DNA of 6,332 nucleotides from JAQBQB01 sp035492735 (GTDB lineage Bacteria > Gemmatimonadota > Gemmatimonadetes > Gemmatimonadales > Gemmatimonadaceae): contig DATJIZ010000310.1 in the NCBI GenBank assembly GCA_035492735.1, forward strand, positions 1 through 6,332, read 5' to 3'. Below the pieces are notes generated by a model. It did no database searches and was not told the DNA's origin. It saw only the letters and a program-made list of their open reading frames with translations. A program made the translations under genes and the position numbers. Below, piece after piece: positions 1 to 6,332 of the stretch (position 1 is the first letter of the stretch; every line of letters begins with the position of its first letter).

Positions 1-235
1 AGACCCAGGCACCGGCGAGCGTGAGCACCATGAGCAGCGTGATGAGCGACTGGCTCGGACGCCCCAACAGAAAGTCGGCGGTCGCTCCGCGATTAGGCGA
101 CCGAAAGAGGAACGACCAGATATAGAGCGACCCGACGATAAGCGCCGCGGCGTAGCGCGGGCTCCGTACGCGGCGAAACGCGCCGAGAAACCGGTTCCGA
201 GCGGTCGTCCAGCTGAGGTAAAGCAGCGCGTTCAC
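1..235 (-). CDS. ABC transporter permease, N-terminal part (cut by window edge)
   Basis: The first 78 residues of a membrane protein, whose remainder lies to the left of the window. It begins at a GTG (233-235) that overlaps the TGA of the ABC ATPase as GTGA, which fixes the start and implies translational coupling. The visible part has a basic, amphipathic N-terminus (MNALLYLSWTTARNRF, then RRVRSPRY at about 21-28), a first hydrophobic helix at about 29-46 and the start of a second at about 63-78. This pattern, a cytoplasmic basic segment and then membrane helices, placed directly after an ATPase gene, is typical of large permeases of ABC-2/EcsB-like exporters. I infer that it forms the membrane channel for the adjacent ATPase. 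The substrate cannot be read from this fragment. The family assignment rests on context and topology rather than on a diagnostic motif. Confidence 0.72.
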   Translation of the reverse strand, partial: MNALLYLSWTTARNRFLGAFRRVRSPRYAAALIVGSLYIWSFLFRSPNRGATADFLLGRPSQSLITLLMVLTLAGAWV

Positions 236-966
236 GATGCCGCGCCGCTCTCGCCGGTGAGCGCGAGGAATACGTCTTCCAACGATCTGCCACTCAATTC
301 CGGATGGGTGGCGATGATCTCGTCCATCGTCCCATAGGCAACGCACTCGCCCTGACGCAAAACGAGCAGCTTCGAGCAGAGCTCCTCGACAAGATTGAGC
401 AGATGCGAGCTCAGGATCACGGCAGTGCCGCGCTCGGCGCGGGCGACGATCGTCTCACGCATTCGTCGGATGCCCGCCGGATCCAGTCCGGTGAGCGGCT
501 CGTCGAGCAGCAGGGCCGACGGATCGTGGAGCAGCCCACAGGCGATCGCGAGCTTCTGCCGCATGCCGCGAGACAGCTCGCCCGGCAGCGAACGCCGCCT
601 CTCGCTCAGCTCCAGCTCATCGAGCATGGCCGGCAGTCGCGTCTCCACGTCGTGCACGCCGTACAGCCGCGCGATGAATCGGAGGTGTTCCTCGACGGAG
701 AGATAATCGAACAGGTGCGGTTCGTCGGGAATGAACGCCAGTGCGCGCTTGGCGGCGATCGCGTCGTCGCGCATGTCGTGACCGGCGACGGCGATCGTGC
801 CGCTCGTCGGCGAGATGATGCCCGCCAGACAGCGGAGCGTCGTCGTCTTGCCGGCGCCGTTCGGTCCCACGAGACCGAGAATCTCGCCGGGCGCGGCGTG
901 AAAGGAGACTCCCCGCACCGCGGTGAAATCGCCGTACAGCTTCGTGAGCTCGGTGGCCGAAATCAC
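232..966 (-). CDS. ABC transporter ATP-binding protein
   Basis: A 244-residue stand-alone ATPase that would power a membrane exporter by binding and hydrolysing ATP as a dimer at the inner face of the cytoplasmic membrane. Visible motifs in order: Walker A GPNGAGKT at 34-41, Q-loop region FIPDEPHLFDY at 78-88, signature LSRGM at 131-135, Walker B ALLLDEP at 151-157, D-loop GLD at 160-162, and the switch His in SSH at 186-188. Length and C-terminus (GRSLEDVFLALTG) match ABC-2-type export ATPases of the CcmA/YxlF/EcsA kind, and there is no extra substrate-binding C-terminal domain as in Wzt. The start is taken as GTG at 966, eight bases after the nucleotidyltransferase stop; the open frame runs further upstream but only inside that gene. 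No strong ribosome binding site is seen. The Q-loop Gln is replaced by Asp81. The partner is the permease that overlaps its stop codon. Substrate unknown. Confidence 0.93.
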   Translation of the reverse strand: MISATELTKLYGDFTAVRGVSFHAAPGEILGLVGPNGAGKTTTLRCLAGIISPTSGTIAVAGHDMRDDAIAAKRALAFIPDEPHLFDYLSVEEHLRFIARLYGVHDVETRLPAMLDELELSERRRSLPGELSRGMRQKLAIACGLLHDPSALLLDEPLTGLDPAGIRRMRETIVARAERGTAVILSSHLLNLVEELCSKLLVLRQGECVAYGTMDEIIATHPELSGRSLEDVFLALTGESGAAS

Positions 967-974
967 TGGGTGCG

Positions 975-1964
975 CTACCGGCGCACTCGTACGACCGAAT
1001 GGTCGCTGACGTTCACGTGGCCATGGGCCCCTTCCACGACGGCGGCATCGCCGATCAGCGACTGGTCGAGCACCGAGTGGCTCACGACGGAGCCGGCGCC
1101 GACGATCGTGTCGCGCAGCTCCGAGCCCTCCACGCGGCTGCCGGCCGAGATCGACACGTTGGGTCCGATCGTCGATGCCTTGAGCTCGACCTGGTCCTCG
1201 ATGTAGACCGGATCGACGATTCGCACGTCGGCCGGCACGCTGGCCGGCCGCCGCGCCCGCCCTTTCTCGAGCATCGTCCGATTCGTCTCGAGGAGCGTTC
1301 CCTTCTCGCCGGCGTCGTACCAGCCCTGGACGTCGATGACTTTGATCTTGGCCCCGTGCTCGATCATGTACTGAAAGGCATCGGTGAGGTAGAACTCGCC
1401 CTTGTTCTTCGGTTGGCGCAGCGTCCAATCGATCCCTTCATAGAGGAGCTTCCAGTTCCTGACGTAGTACAGGCCGATGTTCGCGCGCTTCGAGATCGGC
1501 GTCGACGGCTTTTCGACGATCTTCGTCATGTTGCCGTCCGCATCCGAGACGACGACGCCGAAGCGCTGGTAATCCTCGACCGTCTTCACCCAGATGATCC
1601 CGTCCGCATCGGTGCGGTGCACCACGGACAAGTCCGCGTCGAAGATCGTGTCGACGAAAATGATGAACACCGGCTGATCGACGTACGGCCGCGCCAGCGC
1701 CACGGCGCCCGCGGTGCCGTCCTGAATCTCCTGCTCGATGAACACGGCGTCGAACGGGAACTTGCGGCGCGCGTACTCCTCGACCTTTTCCTTGAGATGT
1801 CCCGTGATGTAGATGACCTGCTCGACGTCGCCGAGCCGCTCGAGATCGTCCATCACGTAATCGATCACCGGTTTCCCGGCGATCTTGAGCATCGGCTTGG
1901 GCGTGATGTGGGTGTGTGGTCGCAGGCGCGTGCCTTTGCCGGCGAGCGGGATGATGACCTTCAT
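975..1964 (-). CDS. Sugar-phosphate nucleotidyltransferase with C-terminal left-handed beta-helix
   Basis: A 329-residue enzyme of the RmlA/GlmU-like superfamily, which joins a sugar 1-phosphate to a nucleoside triphosphate, giving an NDP-sugar and pyrophosphate. The Rossmann-like domain covers about 1-228: the nucleotide-binding loop GKGTRLRP at 9-16, PKPM at 22-25, the base-recognition segment QDGTAGAV at 81-88, a metal-binding Asp at 105, FGVV at 135-138, VEKP at 150-153, and GWYDAGE at 214-220. Residues about 240-329 show hexapeptide-like repeats (DPVYIEDQV, STIGPNVSI, DTIVGAGSVV, QSLIGDAAVV) of a left-handed beta-helix, which in relatives aids oligomerisation or acyl transfer. The ATG overlaps the cupin stop as ATGA. 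The sequence fits a glucose-1-phosphate thymidylyl- or uridylyltransferase best, but the nucleotide and sugar cannot be settled. A true GlmU would be about 450 residues, so an acetyltransferase function is unlikely. Confidence 0.9.
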   Translation of the reverse strand: MKVIIPLAGKGTRLRPHTHITPKPMLKIAGKPVIDYVMDDLERLGDVEQVIYITGHLKEKVEEYARRKFPFDAVFIEQEIQDGTAGAVALARPYVDQPVFIIFVDTIFDADLSVVHRTDADGIIWVKTVEDYQRFGVVVSDADGNMTKIVEKPSTPISKRANIGLYYVRNWKLLYEGIDWTLRQPKNKGEFYLTDAFQYMIEHGAKIKVIDVQGWYDAGEKGTLLETNRTMLEKGRARRPASVPADVRIVDPVYIEDQVELKASTIGPNVSISAGSRVEGSELRDTIVGAGSVVSHSVLDQSLIGDAAVVEGAHGHVNVSDHSVVRVRR

Positions 1965-2332
1965 GGCGCGTTCGTGCCCTCGCGCCCGTAGCGGTCCTGG
2001 AGCCGCACCACGTCGTCGAGGTGCGGCGTCGACACTTCGAGGATGTCGCAGTCGGTCACGGCTTCCATCTGGTGAATGGTTCCCGGCGTGACGCGGTACG
2101 CGTCGCCGATCTTGAGGTCCACGTCCTGTGGCCGATCGCCGTCCCAGATGCGATAGATCAGCTCACCGGACAGGAGATAGATCGTTTCGTCCTTCACGTT
2201 GTGGTACTGCACGGAGAGCGCCTCGCCGGCATTGATGTGCAGGATCTTGCCGACGTACACGTCGGTACGCGCCCAGATCGTCTCGTGACCCCACGGTTTC
2301 GGCACGTGCCTGATCGTGACGCGCTCGCTCAT
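1961..2332 (-). CDS. Small cupin protein, phosphomannose isomerase type II-like
   Basis: A 123-residue single-domain cupin, resembling the C-terminal isomerase domain of ManC/AlgA-type proteins, which interconvert mannose 6-phosphate and fructose 6-phosphate with a bound metal. The opening RHVPKPWGHE (8-17) is the usual start of that domain. Cupin motif 1 covers about 36-56, with Gln42, His44 and Glu49 as likely metal ligands. Motif 2, GDAYRVTPGTIH (76-87), supplies His87, and the end STPHLDDVVRLQDRYGR (101-117) matches the family closely. Isomerase activity is inferred; it could also be an epimerase-like or regulatory cupin. The start at 2332 is preferred because the family begins just before the KPWG motif. 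An in-frame ATG at 2407 would add 25 Arg/His-rich residues and is preceded by a purine-rich GGAGGAAGCAGGGAGT. It is first in the operon and overlaps the nucleotidyltransferase by four bases. Confidence 0.87.
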   Translation of the reverse strand: MSERVTIRHVPKPWGHETIWARTDVYVGKILHINAGEALSVQYHNVKDETIYLLSGELIYRIWDGDRPQDVDLKIGDAYRVTPGTIHQMEAVTDCDILEVSTPHLDDVVRLQDRYGREGTNAP

Positions 2333-2423
2333 ACGGATTGCCTGGTCATGGCGTCGAAATAAAAGCCGGTGCGAGTTGAAGTGGTAGAACACCGTTCTGT
2401 CCGGCATACTCCCTGCTTCCTCC
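2333..2423. promoter_or_regulatory. Divergent intergenic region with a small inverted repeat
   Basis: These 91 bases separate the leftward cupin operon from the rightward UbiB-like gene and must hold promoters for both. At 2386-2398 there is an inverted repeat, AGAAC-ACC-GTTCT, with five-base arms around three bases, which could be an operator serving either side. An AT-rich patch GAAATAAAA at 2356-2364 is the only such patch here and could hold a -10 element for the operon. TTGAAG at 2376-2381 and CATACT at 2405-2410 are promoter-like but 23 bases apart, too far for a standard sigma-70 pair. No promoter is assigned with confidence. The repeat resembles GAAC-N4-GTTC SOS boxes but its spacer is one base short. 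Confidence 0.3.
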
Positions 2424-4211
2424 GTGGCGCCAATGATCCTCTCGCCACGCTACATCCCGCGACTCGCCGCCACCGTCGGCCTGTTTACACGGTACGGACT
2501 CGCCGACTTCGCCAAACAGCAGGGGCTCGAGGGCCTGGCGAGAGAACCCGAGCCGGGCGAAGACCACAGTGGCTCGCCCGACGCAGCGCGCGCGTTTCGC
2601 AAGCGGCTCGTCGAGCTCGGACCCGCCTACATCAAGCTCGGCCAGGTCCTGTCGACCCGTCCTGACCTGCTGCCCGACCCGTACATCCGCGAGCTCGAGA
2701 AGCTGCAGGACGACGTTGATCCCATCCCGGTCGAGGCGGTGAAGGAGACGATCGAAACCGAGCTCGGCGGGCGACTCAGCAAGCTGTTCGCGAGCTTCGA
2801 CGACGAGCCGCTCGGCACGGCGAGCCTCGGCCAGGTGCACGCGGCGGAGCTGCGCGATGCACGACCGGTCGTCGTGAAGGTGCAGCGTCCACACATCCGG
2901 AATCTTCTCGCCGACGATCTCGCCTTCTTCGGCGAGCTCGCAACGTTCCTGTCCGAGCACACGGCCGCCGGCTCGCGCATTGATCTCATCGGAATCGTGC
3001 AACAACTCGAGCGCGCGCTGTCGGACGAGTTGGACTACCGGATCGAGGCGCGGAACGTCGCCACGTTCCGCCGCTCGCTCGCCGAGTTCCCGCGCATCCT
3101 CGTGCCAAGAGTGATCGAGGCGTACACCACGGAACGCGTGCTGACCACGGAACGGGTGCGCGGCTCCAAGATCGATTCGATCTCGCCGCTCACACGCCTC
3201 GAGCACGACTTCCATCCCGTGGCCGAGGATCTCACGCGGGCGTACCTCAAGCAGATCACGATCGACGGCCACTTTCACGCCGACCCGCACCCCGGGAACG
3301 TCTTCGTCGTGTTGGCCGACTCGACCAACCCGATGACGCCATCCGAGGTCAAGGCGAACGAGCGCCGAGCCGTCGAGCGGCCCGCGGTCACGCCGCTGTC
3401 TCGCCTCGAGCACGCCGCCCAGCGTGAGGCGGCGCCGCAGCCGCCCGACGTCGACGTGAAGCTCGCCTTGATCGATTTCGGGATGACGGCGCGAATTTCG
3501 ACGACCCTGCGCGAACAGGTCGTGCGACTCCTGCTCGACCTCGCGGATAATCGCGGCGACGATGCCGCCGACACGCTGGTCGAGATCGGCACCGAACTGC
3601 CGGGCTTCGAACGCGAGGCGTACGTGCGGGAGATTGCCGCCCTCCTGGCGCGAAGCTACAACCTCACGGTCGGCGAGCTCGATGCCGGCAAGGTGCTGTA
3701 CGAGCTGATCAACATCTCGTACCAGCGTGGACTGCGGCTCCCGGCCGAGCTCACCCTGCTCGCCAAGGCGCTGTTCAACCTCGACGCCGTGACCAAATCG
3801 ATCGACCCGCTGTACAGTCCCATTCCGACGATCCGCGAGTTCGGCAATCAGATCGTCGCCGAGCGGGCGCGACGCGACCTGAATCCGCGACGCCTCTACG
3901 AGCTGGCCACTCGGGGCAGCGACCTGCTCATGGCGCTCCCGCACCGGCTCGATCTCATCACGGCTCGAATGGCGGCGAACGAATTCGAGACCCGCGTCGA
4001 AGTGCCGCAGATCACGCTGATGATCGAAGCCTTGCAGAAGGTCGCGAACCGGATCTTCTCAGGCCTCGTCCTCGCCGGTCTCCTCGTCGCGAGCGCGATG
4101 CTCATGCCGTACCGACGTTCGCTTGCGACGTCGGGATTCGTGCTCGCCGGCGCCATCGGGATCTGGATGGTGCTGGCGATCTTGTGGAGCGATCGGACCA
4201 AGCGACGCTGA
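2424..4211 (+). CDS. ABC1/AarF/UbiB-family protein kinase-like ATPase
   Basis: A 595-residue member of the UbiB/ADCK (ABC1) family of atypical kinase-like proteins, which are membrane-bound and in studied relatives support quinone synthesis or lipid handling by ATPase activity rather than classical protein phosphorylation. Motifs in order: the KxGQ motif KLGQ (71-74) followed by STRPDLLP; the family's Ala-rich loop equivalent, GTASLGQVH (131-139); the ATP-contacting Lys in VVVKVQRP (149-156); DELDYRIEARN (201-211); the catalytic loop HFHADPHPGN (283-292); and the metal-binding DFG (351-353). Two C-terminal membrane helices, at about 545-561 and 572-588, are typical of UbiB. About 58 residues separate the catalytic Asn from DFG, far more than usual. 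The start is GTG 2424; ATG 2433 is an alternative, and neither has a clear ribosome binding site. The gene is alone, divergent from the operon, and no ubi or menaquinone gene is nearby, so its precise substrate is unknown. Confidence 0.93.
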   Translation: MAPMILSPRYIPRLAATVGLFTRYGLADFAKQQGLEGLAREPEPGEDHSGSPDAARAFRKRLVELGPAYIKLGQVLSTRPDLLPDPYIRELEKLQDDVDPIPVEAVKETIETELGGRLSKLFASFDDEPLGTASLGQVHAAELRDARPVVVKVQRPHIRNLLADDLAFFGELATFLSEHTAAGSRIDLIGIVQQLERALSDELDYRIEARNVATFRRSLAEFPRILVPRVIEAYTTERVLTTERVRGSKIDSISPLTRLEHDFHPVAEDLTRAYLKQITIDGHFHADPHPGNVFVVLADSTNPMTPSEVKANERRAVERPAVTPLSRLEHAAQREAAPQPPDVDVKLALIDFGMTARISTTLREQVVRLLLDLADNRGDDAADTLVEIGTELPGFEREAYVREIAALLARSYNLTVGELDAGKVLYELINISYQRGLRLPAELTLLAKALFNLDAVTKSIDPLYSPIPTIREFGNQIVAERARRDLNPRRLYELATRGSDLLMALPHRLDLITARMAANEFETRVEVPQITLMIEALQKVANRIFSGLVLAGLLVASAMLMPYRRSLATSGFVLAGAIGIWMVLAILWSDRTKRR

Positions 4212-4226
4212 CACGCGGCGGGCGGC
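4212..4226. other. 15-base convergent gap without visible terminator
   Basis: The UbiB-like gene and the peptidase-barrel gene end face to face with only 15 bases between their stop codons. I see no stem-loop followed by a T run on either side. Transcripts of the two genes probably run into each other or end by Rho-dependent means. Confidence 0.6.
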
Positions 4227-6332
4227 TCACCACAAGTCGCCTACCGTGATCATCCAGCGACGCGCGATCGATCCGCTGCCGCCCAGACCCTTTCCGCCCG
4301 CTAGCCCGGCGTGATCGACGTAGATCGGCGCGTCGAGCCGCACGTACACGTCGCGATCGTACAAGCGGCCGCGCGCCACCAGACCGGCGCCAGCGTCGGA
4401 CAGTGTTCCGTTCGGTATCGTCACGTAATTTCCGGATACCGCGCCGGCGTCTCCAAAGAGGCTGAGCGAGAGCGTACCCGTCCCCCAGTCGCCGCGCGAG
4501 CTCACCAGCCGCTGCAGGTACTCGGCGTTGATCGACGCGACCGCATCCAGCGCCACATCGTAGCGAATGCCGCGAATGCCCGCGCCGCCGATCGGCAGAT
4601 AATTCACGCCGTCCTGCTTGAACAGCGCTCCACGCGGCCGGAACAGATCGTTTCGGAACGTCGCGAATGGATCCTGCGAGGCCGCGAAGAGCTGCCGTTG
4701 CTTGGGCGCGTTCTTCGCCACGCCGCCGTACAGGCGAACGCGAAGTTGCGACGCGGTGCCGACGATCGAGCGCACGGCGCCAAGCGAACCCTCGGCCCGC
4801 AGATAGCCGCGCGTGTGCTCCGTGCGCGACGCGAGCGCGCTCGCCGCGAGCCCGGTCGCCAGCGAAAGCTTCGCGATCGAGTACTCGCCGTCGGCGTCGA
4901 TCGGCGTTCGGTACGACGCCGAGCCGCCAAGCTCCGACACGCTCGACTCCACCCACTGTTCGGGCAGCAACATCGTGTCGCTGGGCACCGCGAACGTGAC
5001 GTACGCGTTGGCCGAAATCTTCGGACCGGGAGTGAAGATGAACGGGCTCAGGTCCCATTTCTTGTACACGTCGGCCTTGAACAGACCGTCGACGTAGTTC
5101 ACGCCGCCGCCGTATCCCATCGCCGGGCGAGTCATCCCTGGCAGGTAGAGATTCTCGGCCCGTGCCCAGATGTTCGCCCGCGTGCGAGGGCTCGACCGCT
5201 CTCCCGATGGCAGCCGCGGGCTCCGCGACGCGAACGCAATCCCGCCATCGTGGATGTCGACCGTCGACAGGTAGTTCGTCTTGGCACGAATGCCGAACAC
5301 GACGCCTTGCGGATTGCTGTACCAGCCGGCCGGCGACAAGGCGACGATGGTGTGCCGCCGATCGCTCTGGTTCAGGTACGGCCAGTTGTACGTGAACCGC
5401 GGCGCTTGAACGGTGAGCAGCGACCAGCTCGGCTGGTTGTTTCGCCAGTCCCAATCCCACGTGGTGTGGTACGGATCGAGCGCCACTCGAATCGGCTGCT
5501 GATTCGTGCGGACGACCACGTCCTGCACGTCGAGGTATGGATCGGCGCGCGCGATCGTCCACCCCGAAGCGGTGAGGACGCCGACCACCATCGGGTGCCG
5601 TAGCTCGCCACGGCGCTCGACGCGTATGGTCGAGCGCCACTGCGCGCCCTCGTTGACGAACGAGTACGGGCCGATCGCGTAGTCCATCAAGCCGGTGCCG
5701 TGTACCCATTCGTCGAAGAACCAGCCGAGGGCGTGCCCGTACGCGCCTTCGGCCGATGCGCGCATGGCGCGCTCGTCGACGTGCTTGAGTGCCCACCGCA
5801 TGTAGTAATCGTGCAGGAACGCGCGAAACGCCGTGTCGCCCATGACGTCGCGCAGCTGACCGTACATCAGCTTGGCGCGCGTGTAGATCATCTCGTTGTA
5901 GATCCCGAACTCGTGAAAATCCGCGGCGGTGGTGCCGATCGGCTGGGAGCGATCGGCGATCTCCAGCTTCCACGAGTCGAGACCAATGCTGTCGGCGGGA
6001 GGAACCGCCGCCGCCTCGACGCGGTAGCCCTTGGGCAGGAGCGGCGGCACGGGTGTCTTTCCGATCTGGTCCTGCGGGGTCTGGCCCAGGGCCCAGTCGG
6101 TTTGATAATCGGTCAGCCCTTCGTCGAGCCAACCCGATCGCCACTCGTTGTTGCCGAGAATCCCATAGGTGAAGTTGTGGCCGGCCTCGTGAAGGATGAG
6201 GCCCTGCGAGGCCGAGCCGTCCATGATCATCATCGGAAACTCGGTGCCGCCGCCTTCGAGACGATGGACGTTGGTGAACTGCGGATAGGCGTACGGTCCC
6301 CAGATCGACTCGAGCCATTTGAGCGCGACGAC
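4227..6332 (-). CDS. M1-family zinc metallopeptidase fused to a predicted outer-membrane beta-barrel (5' end outside window)
   Basis: The last 701 residues of a large protein; the N-terminus, including any signal peptide, lies beyond 6332, and the frame stays open to the edge. Numbering from the window edge, M1 features are GGTEF (28-32), aligned with the GAMEN exopeptidase motif, HEAGH (48-52) with Glu71 eighteen residues beyond as the third zinc ligand, and Tyr150 in MIYTRAKLMYG as the likely transition-state Tyr. HALGWFFDEWVHGTG (200-214) and an Ig-like segment to about 300 close the peptidase part. From about 338 to the end, alternating polar/hydrophobic strands suggest a barrel: GGAGIRGIRYD (582-592) resembles the Omp85 loop-6 RG motif, SLFGDAGAV (624-632) a BamA-type strand and turn, and the chain ends in Trp. 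I infer a surface or periplasmic peptidase anchored in the outer membrane. Peptidase assignment is strong, the barrel moderately so, the Omp85 affinity less so. Its stop is 15 bases from the UbiB gene. Confidence 0.88.
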   Translation of the reverse strand, partial: VVALKWLESIWGPYAYPQFTNVHRLEGGGTEFPMMIMDGSASQGLILHEAGHNFTYGILGNNEWRSGWLDEGLTDYQTDWALGQTPQDQIGKTPVPPLLPKGYRVEAAAVPPADSIGLDSWKLEIADRSQPIGTTAADFHEFGIYNEMIYTRAKLMYGQLRDVMGDTAFRAFLHDYYMRWALKHVDERAMRASAEGAYGHALGWFFDEWVHGTGLMDYAIGPYSFVNEGAQWRSTIRVERRGELRHPMVVGVLTASGWTIARADPYLDVQDVVVRTNQQPIRVALDPYHTTWDWDWRNNQPSWSLLTVQAPRFTYNWPYLNQSDRRHTIVALSPAGWYSNPQGVVFGIRAKTNYLSTVDIHDGGIAFASRSPRLPSGERSSPRTRANIWARAENLYLPGMTRPAMGYGGGVNYVDGLFKADVYKKWDLSPFIFTPGPKISANAYVTFAVPSDTMLLPEQWVESSVSELGGSASYRTPIDADGEYSIAKLSLATGLAASALASRTEHTRGYLRAEGSLGAVRSIVGTASQLRVRLYGGVAKNAPKQRQLFAASQDPFATFRNDLFRPRGALFKQDGVNYLPIGGAGIRGIRYDVALDAVASINAEYLQRLVSSRGDWGTGTLSLSLFGDAGAVSGNYVTIPNGTLSDAGAGLVARGRLYDRDVYVRLDAPIYVDHAGLAGGKGLGGSGSIARRWMITVGDLW

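Noticed and set aside
967..1428. N-terminal extension of the ABC ATPase frame by 154 residues
   Set aside because: The extension is out-of-frame translation of the nucleotidyltransferase gene and Arg-rich; the ATPase fold begins right after the GTG at 966.
999..1991. Open frame of 330 residues on the plus strand, antisense to the nucleotidyltransferase
   Set aside because: Its composition (Asp, Arg, Val, His repeats) reflects the complementary codons of the real gene, and no start signal or motif is present.
2386..2398. LexA (SOS) box reading of the AGAAC-ACC-GTTCT repeat
   Set aside because: The Gram-positive-type SOS box is GAAC-N4-GTTC. Here the spacer is three bases, and neither flanking gene is a DNA-repair gene.
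2346..3944. Long open frame of 532 residues on the minus strand, opposite the UbiB-like gene
   Set aside because: Its translation is rich in Arg, Gln, Glu and Val without any recognisable motif, and it mirrors a gene with a full set of family motifs. Long antisense frames are expected in GC-rich DNA.
4311..5603. Open frame of 430 residues on the plus strand, antisense to the peptidase-barrel gene
   Set aside because: Arg-, Val- and His-rich translation without domains, typical of the complementary strand of a GC-rich gene.
4102..6318. Open frame of 738 residues on the minus strand, shifted relative to the peptidase-barrel gene
   Set aside because: It overlaps almost the whole peptidase gene in another frame, is extremely Arg-rich and low in complexity, and runs into the end of the UbiB-like gene. 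The M1 motifs lie in the other frame.

Overview
This is a GC-rich window carrying six protein-coding genes and almost no spare sequence. The proteins look like those of a didermic (two-membrane) environmental bacterium: there is a predicted outer-membrane beta-barrel, an ABC1/UbiB-family protein, and a sugar-phosphate nucleotidyltransferase of a form I associate with Gemmatimonadota. That phylum is my best guess from general resemblance, not a demonstrated assignment. No rRNA, tRNA, CRISPR array, insertion sequence or other mobile element is visible.

Layout. Bases 1-2332 hold a tightly packed leftward operon of four genes, read from right to left: a small cupin, a nucleotidyltransferase with a left-handed beta-helix tail, an ABC ATPase, and the start of a multi-spanning ABC permease cut by the window edge. 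The cupin and nucleotidyltransferase overlap by ATGA, an 8-base gap follows, and the ATPase and permease overlap by GTGA. The genes are therefore very likely co-transcribed and translationally coupled. A short divergent intergenic region (2333-2423) carries a small inverted repeat. Reading rightward from it is a 595-residue ABC1/UbiB-type kinase-like protein with two C-terminal membrane helices (2424-4211). After only 15 bases the next gene converges on it from the right: a leftward gene (4227 to beyond 6332) whose 5' end lies outside the window.

The most interesting gene is that last one. Its N-terminal part is a zinc aminopeptidase of the M1 family, with HEAGH, the downstream Glu and a probable catalytic Tyr. 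Its last roughly 360 residues look like an outer-membrane beta-barrel with Omp85/BamA-like features: an IRG motif in the expected place, an FGDAG strand turn, and a C-terminal strand ending in Trp. I read it as an M1 peptidase tethered to the outer membrane by its own barrel, in a layout that recalls the known fusions of enzymes to Omp85 barrels.

How the genes fit together. The cupin and nucleotidyltransferase point to sugar-phosphate activation for surface glycans. The ABC pair would be an exporter of unknown substrate, and its link to glycan export is only suggested by the coupling. The UbiB-like protein and the peptidase-barrel protein appear to be independent transcription units.
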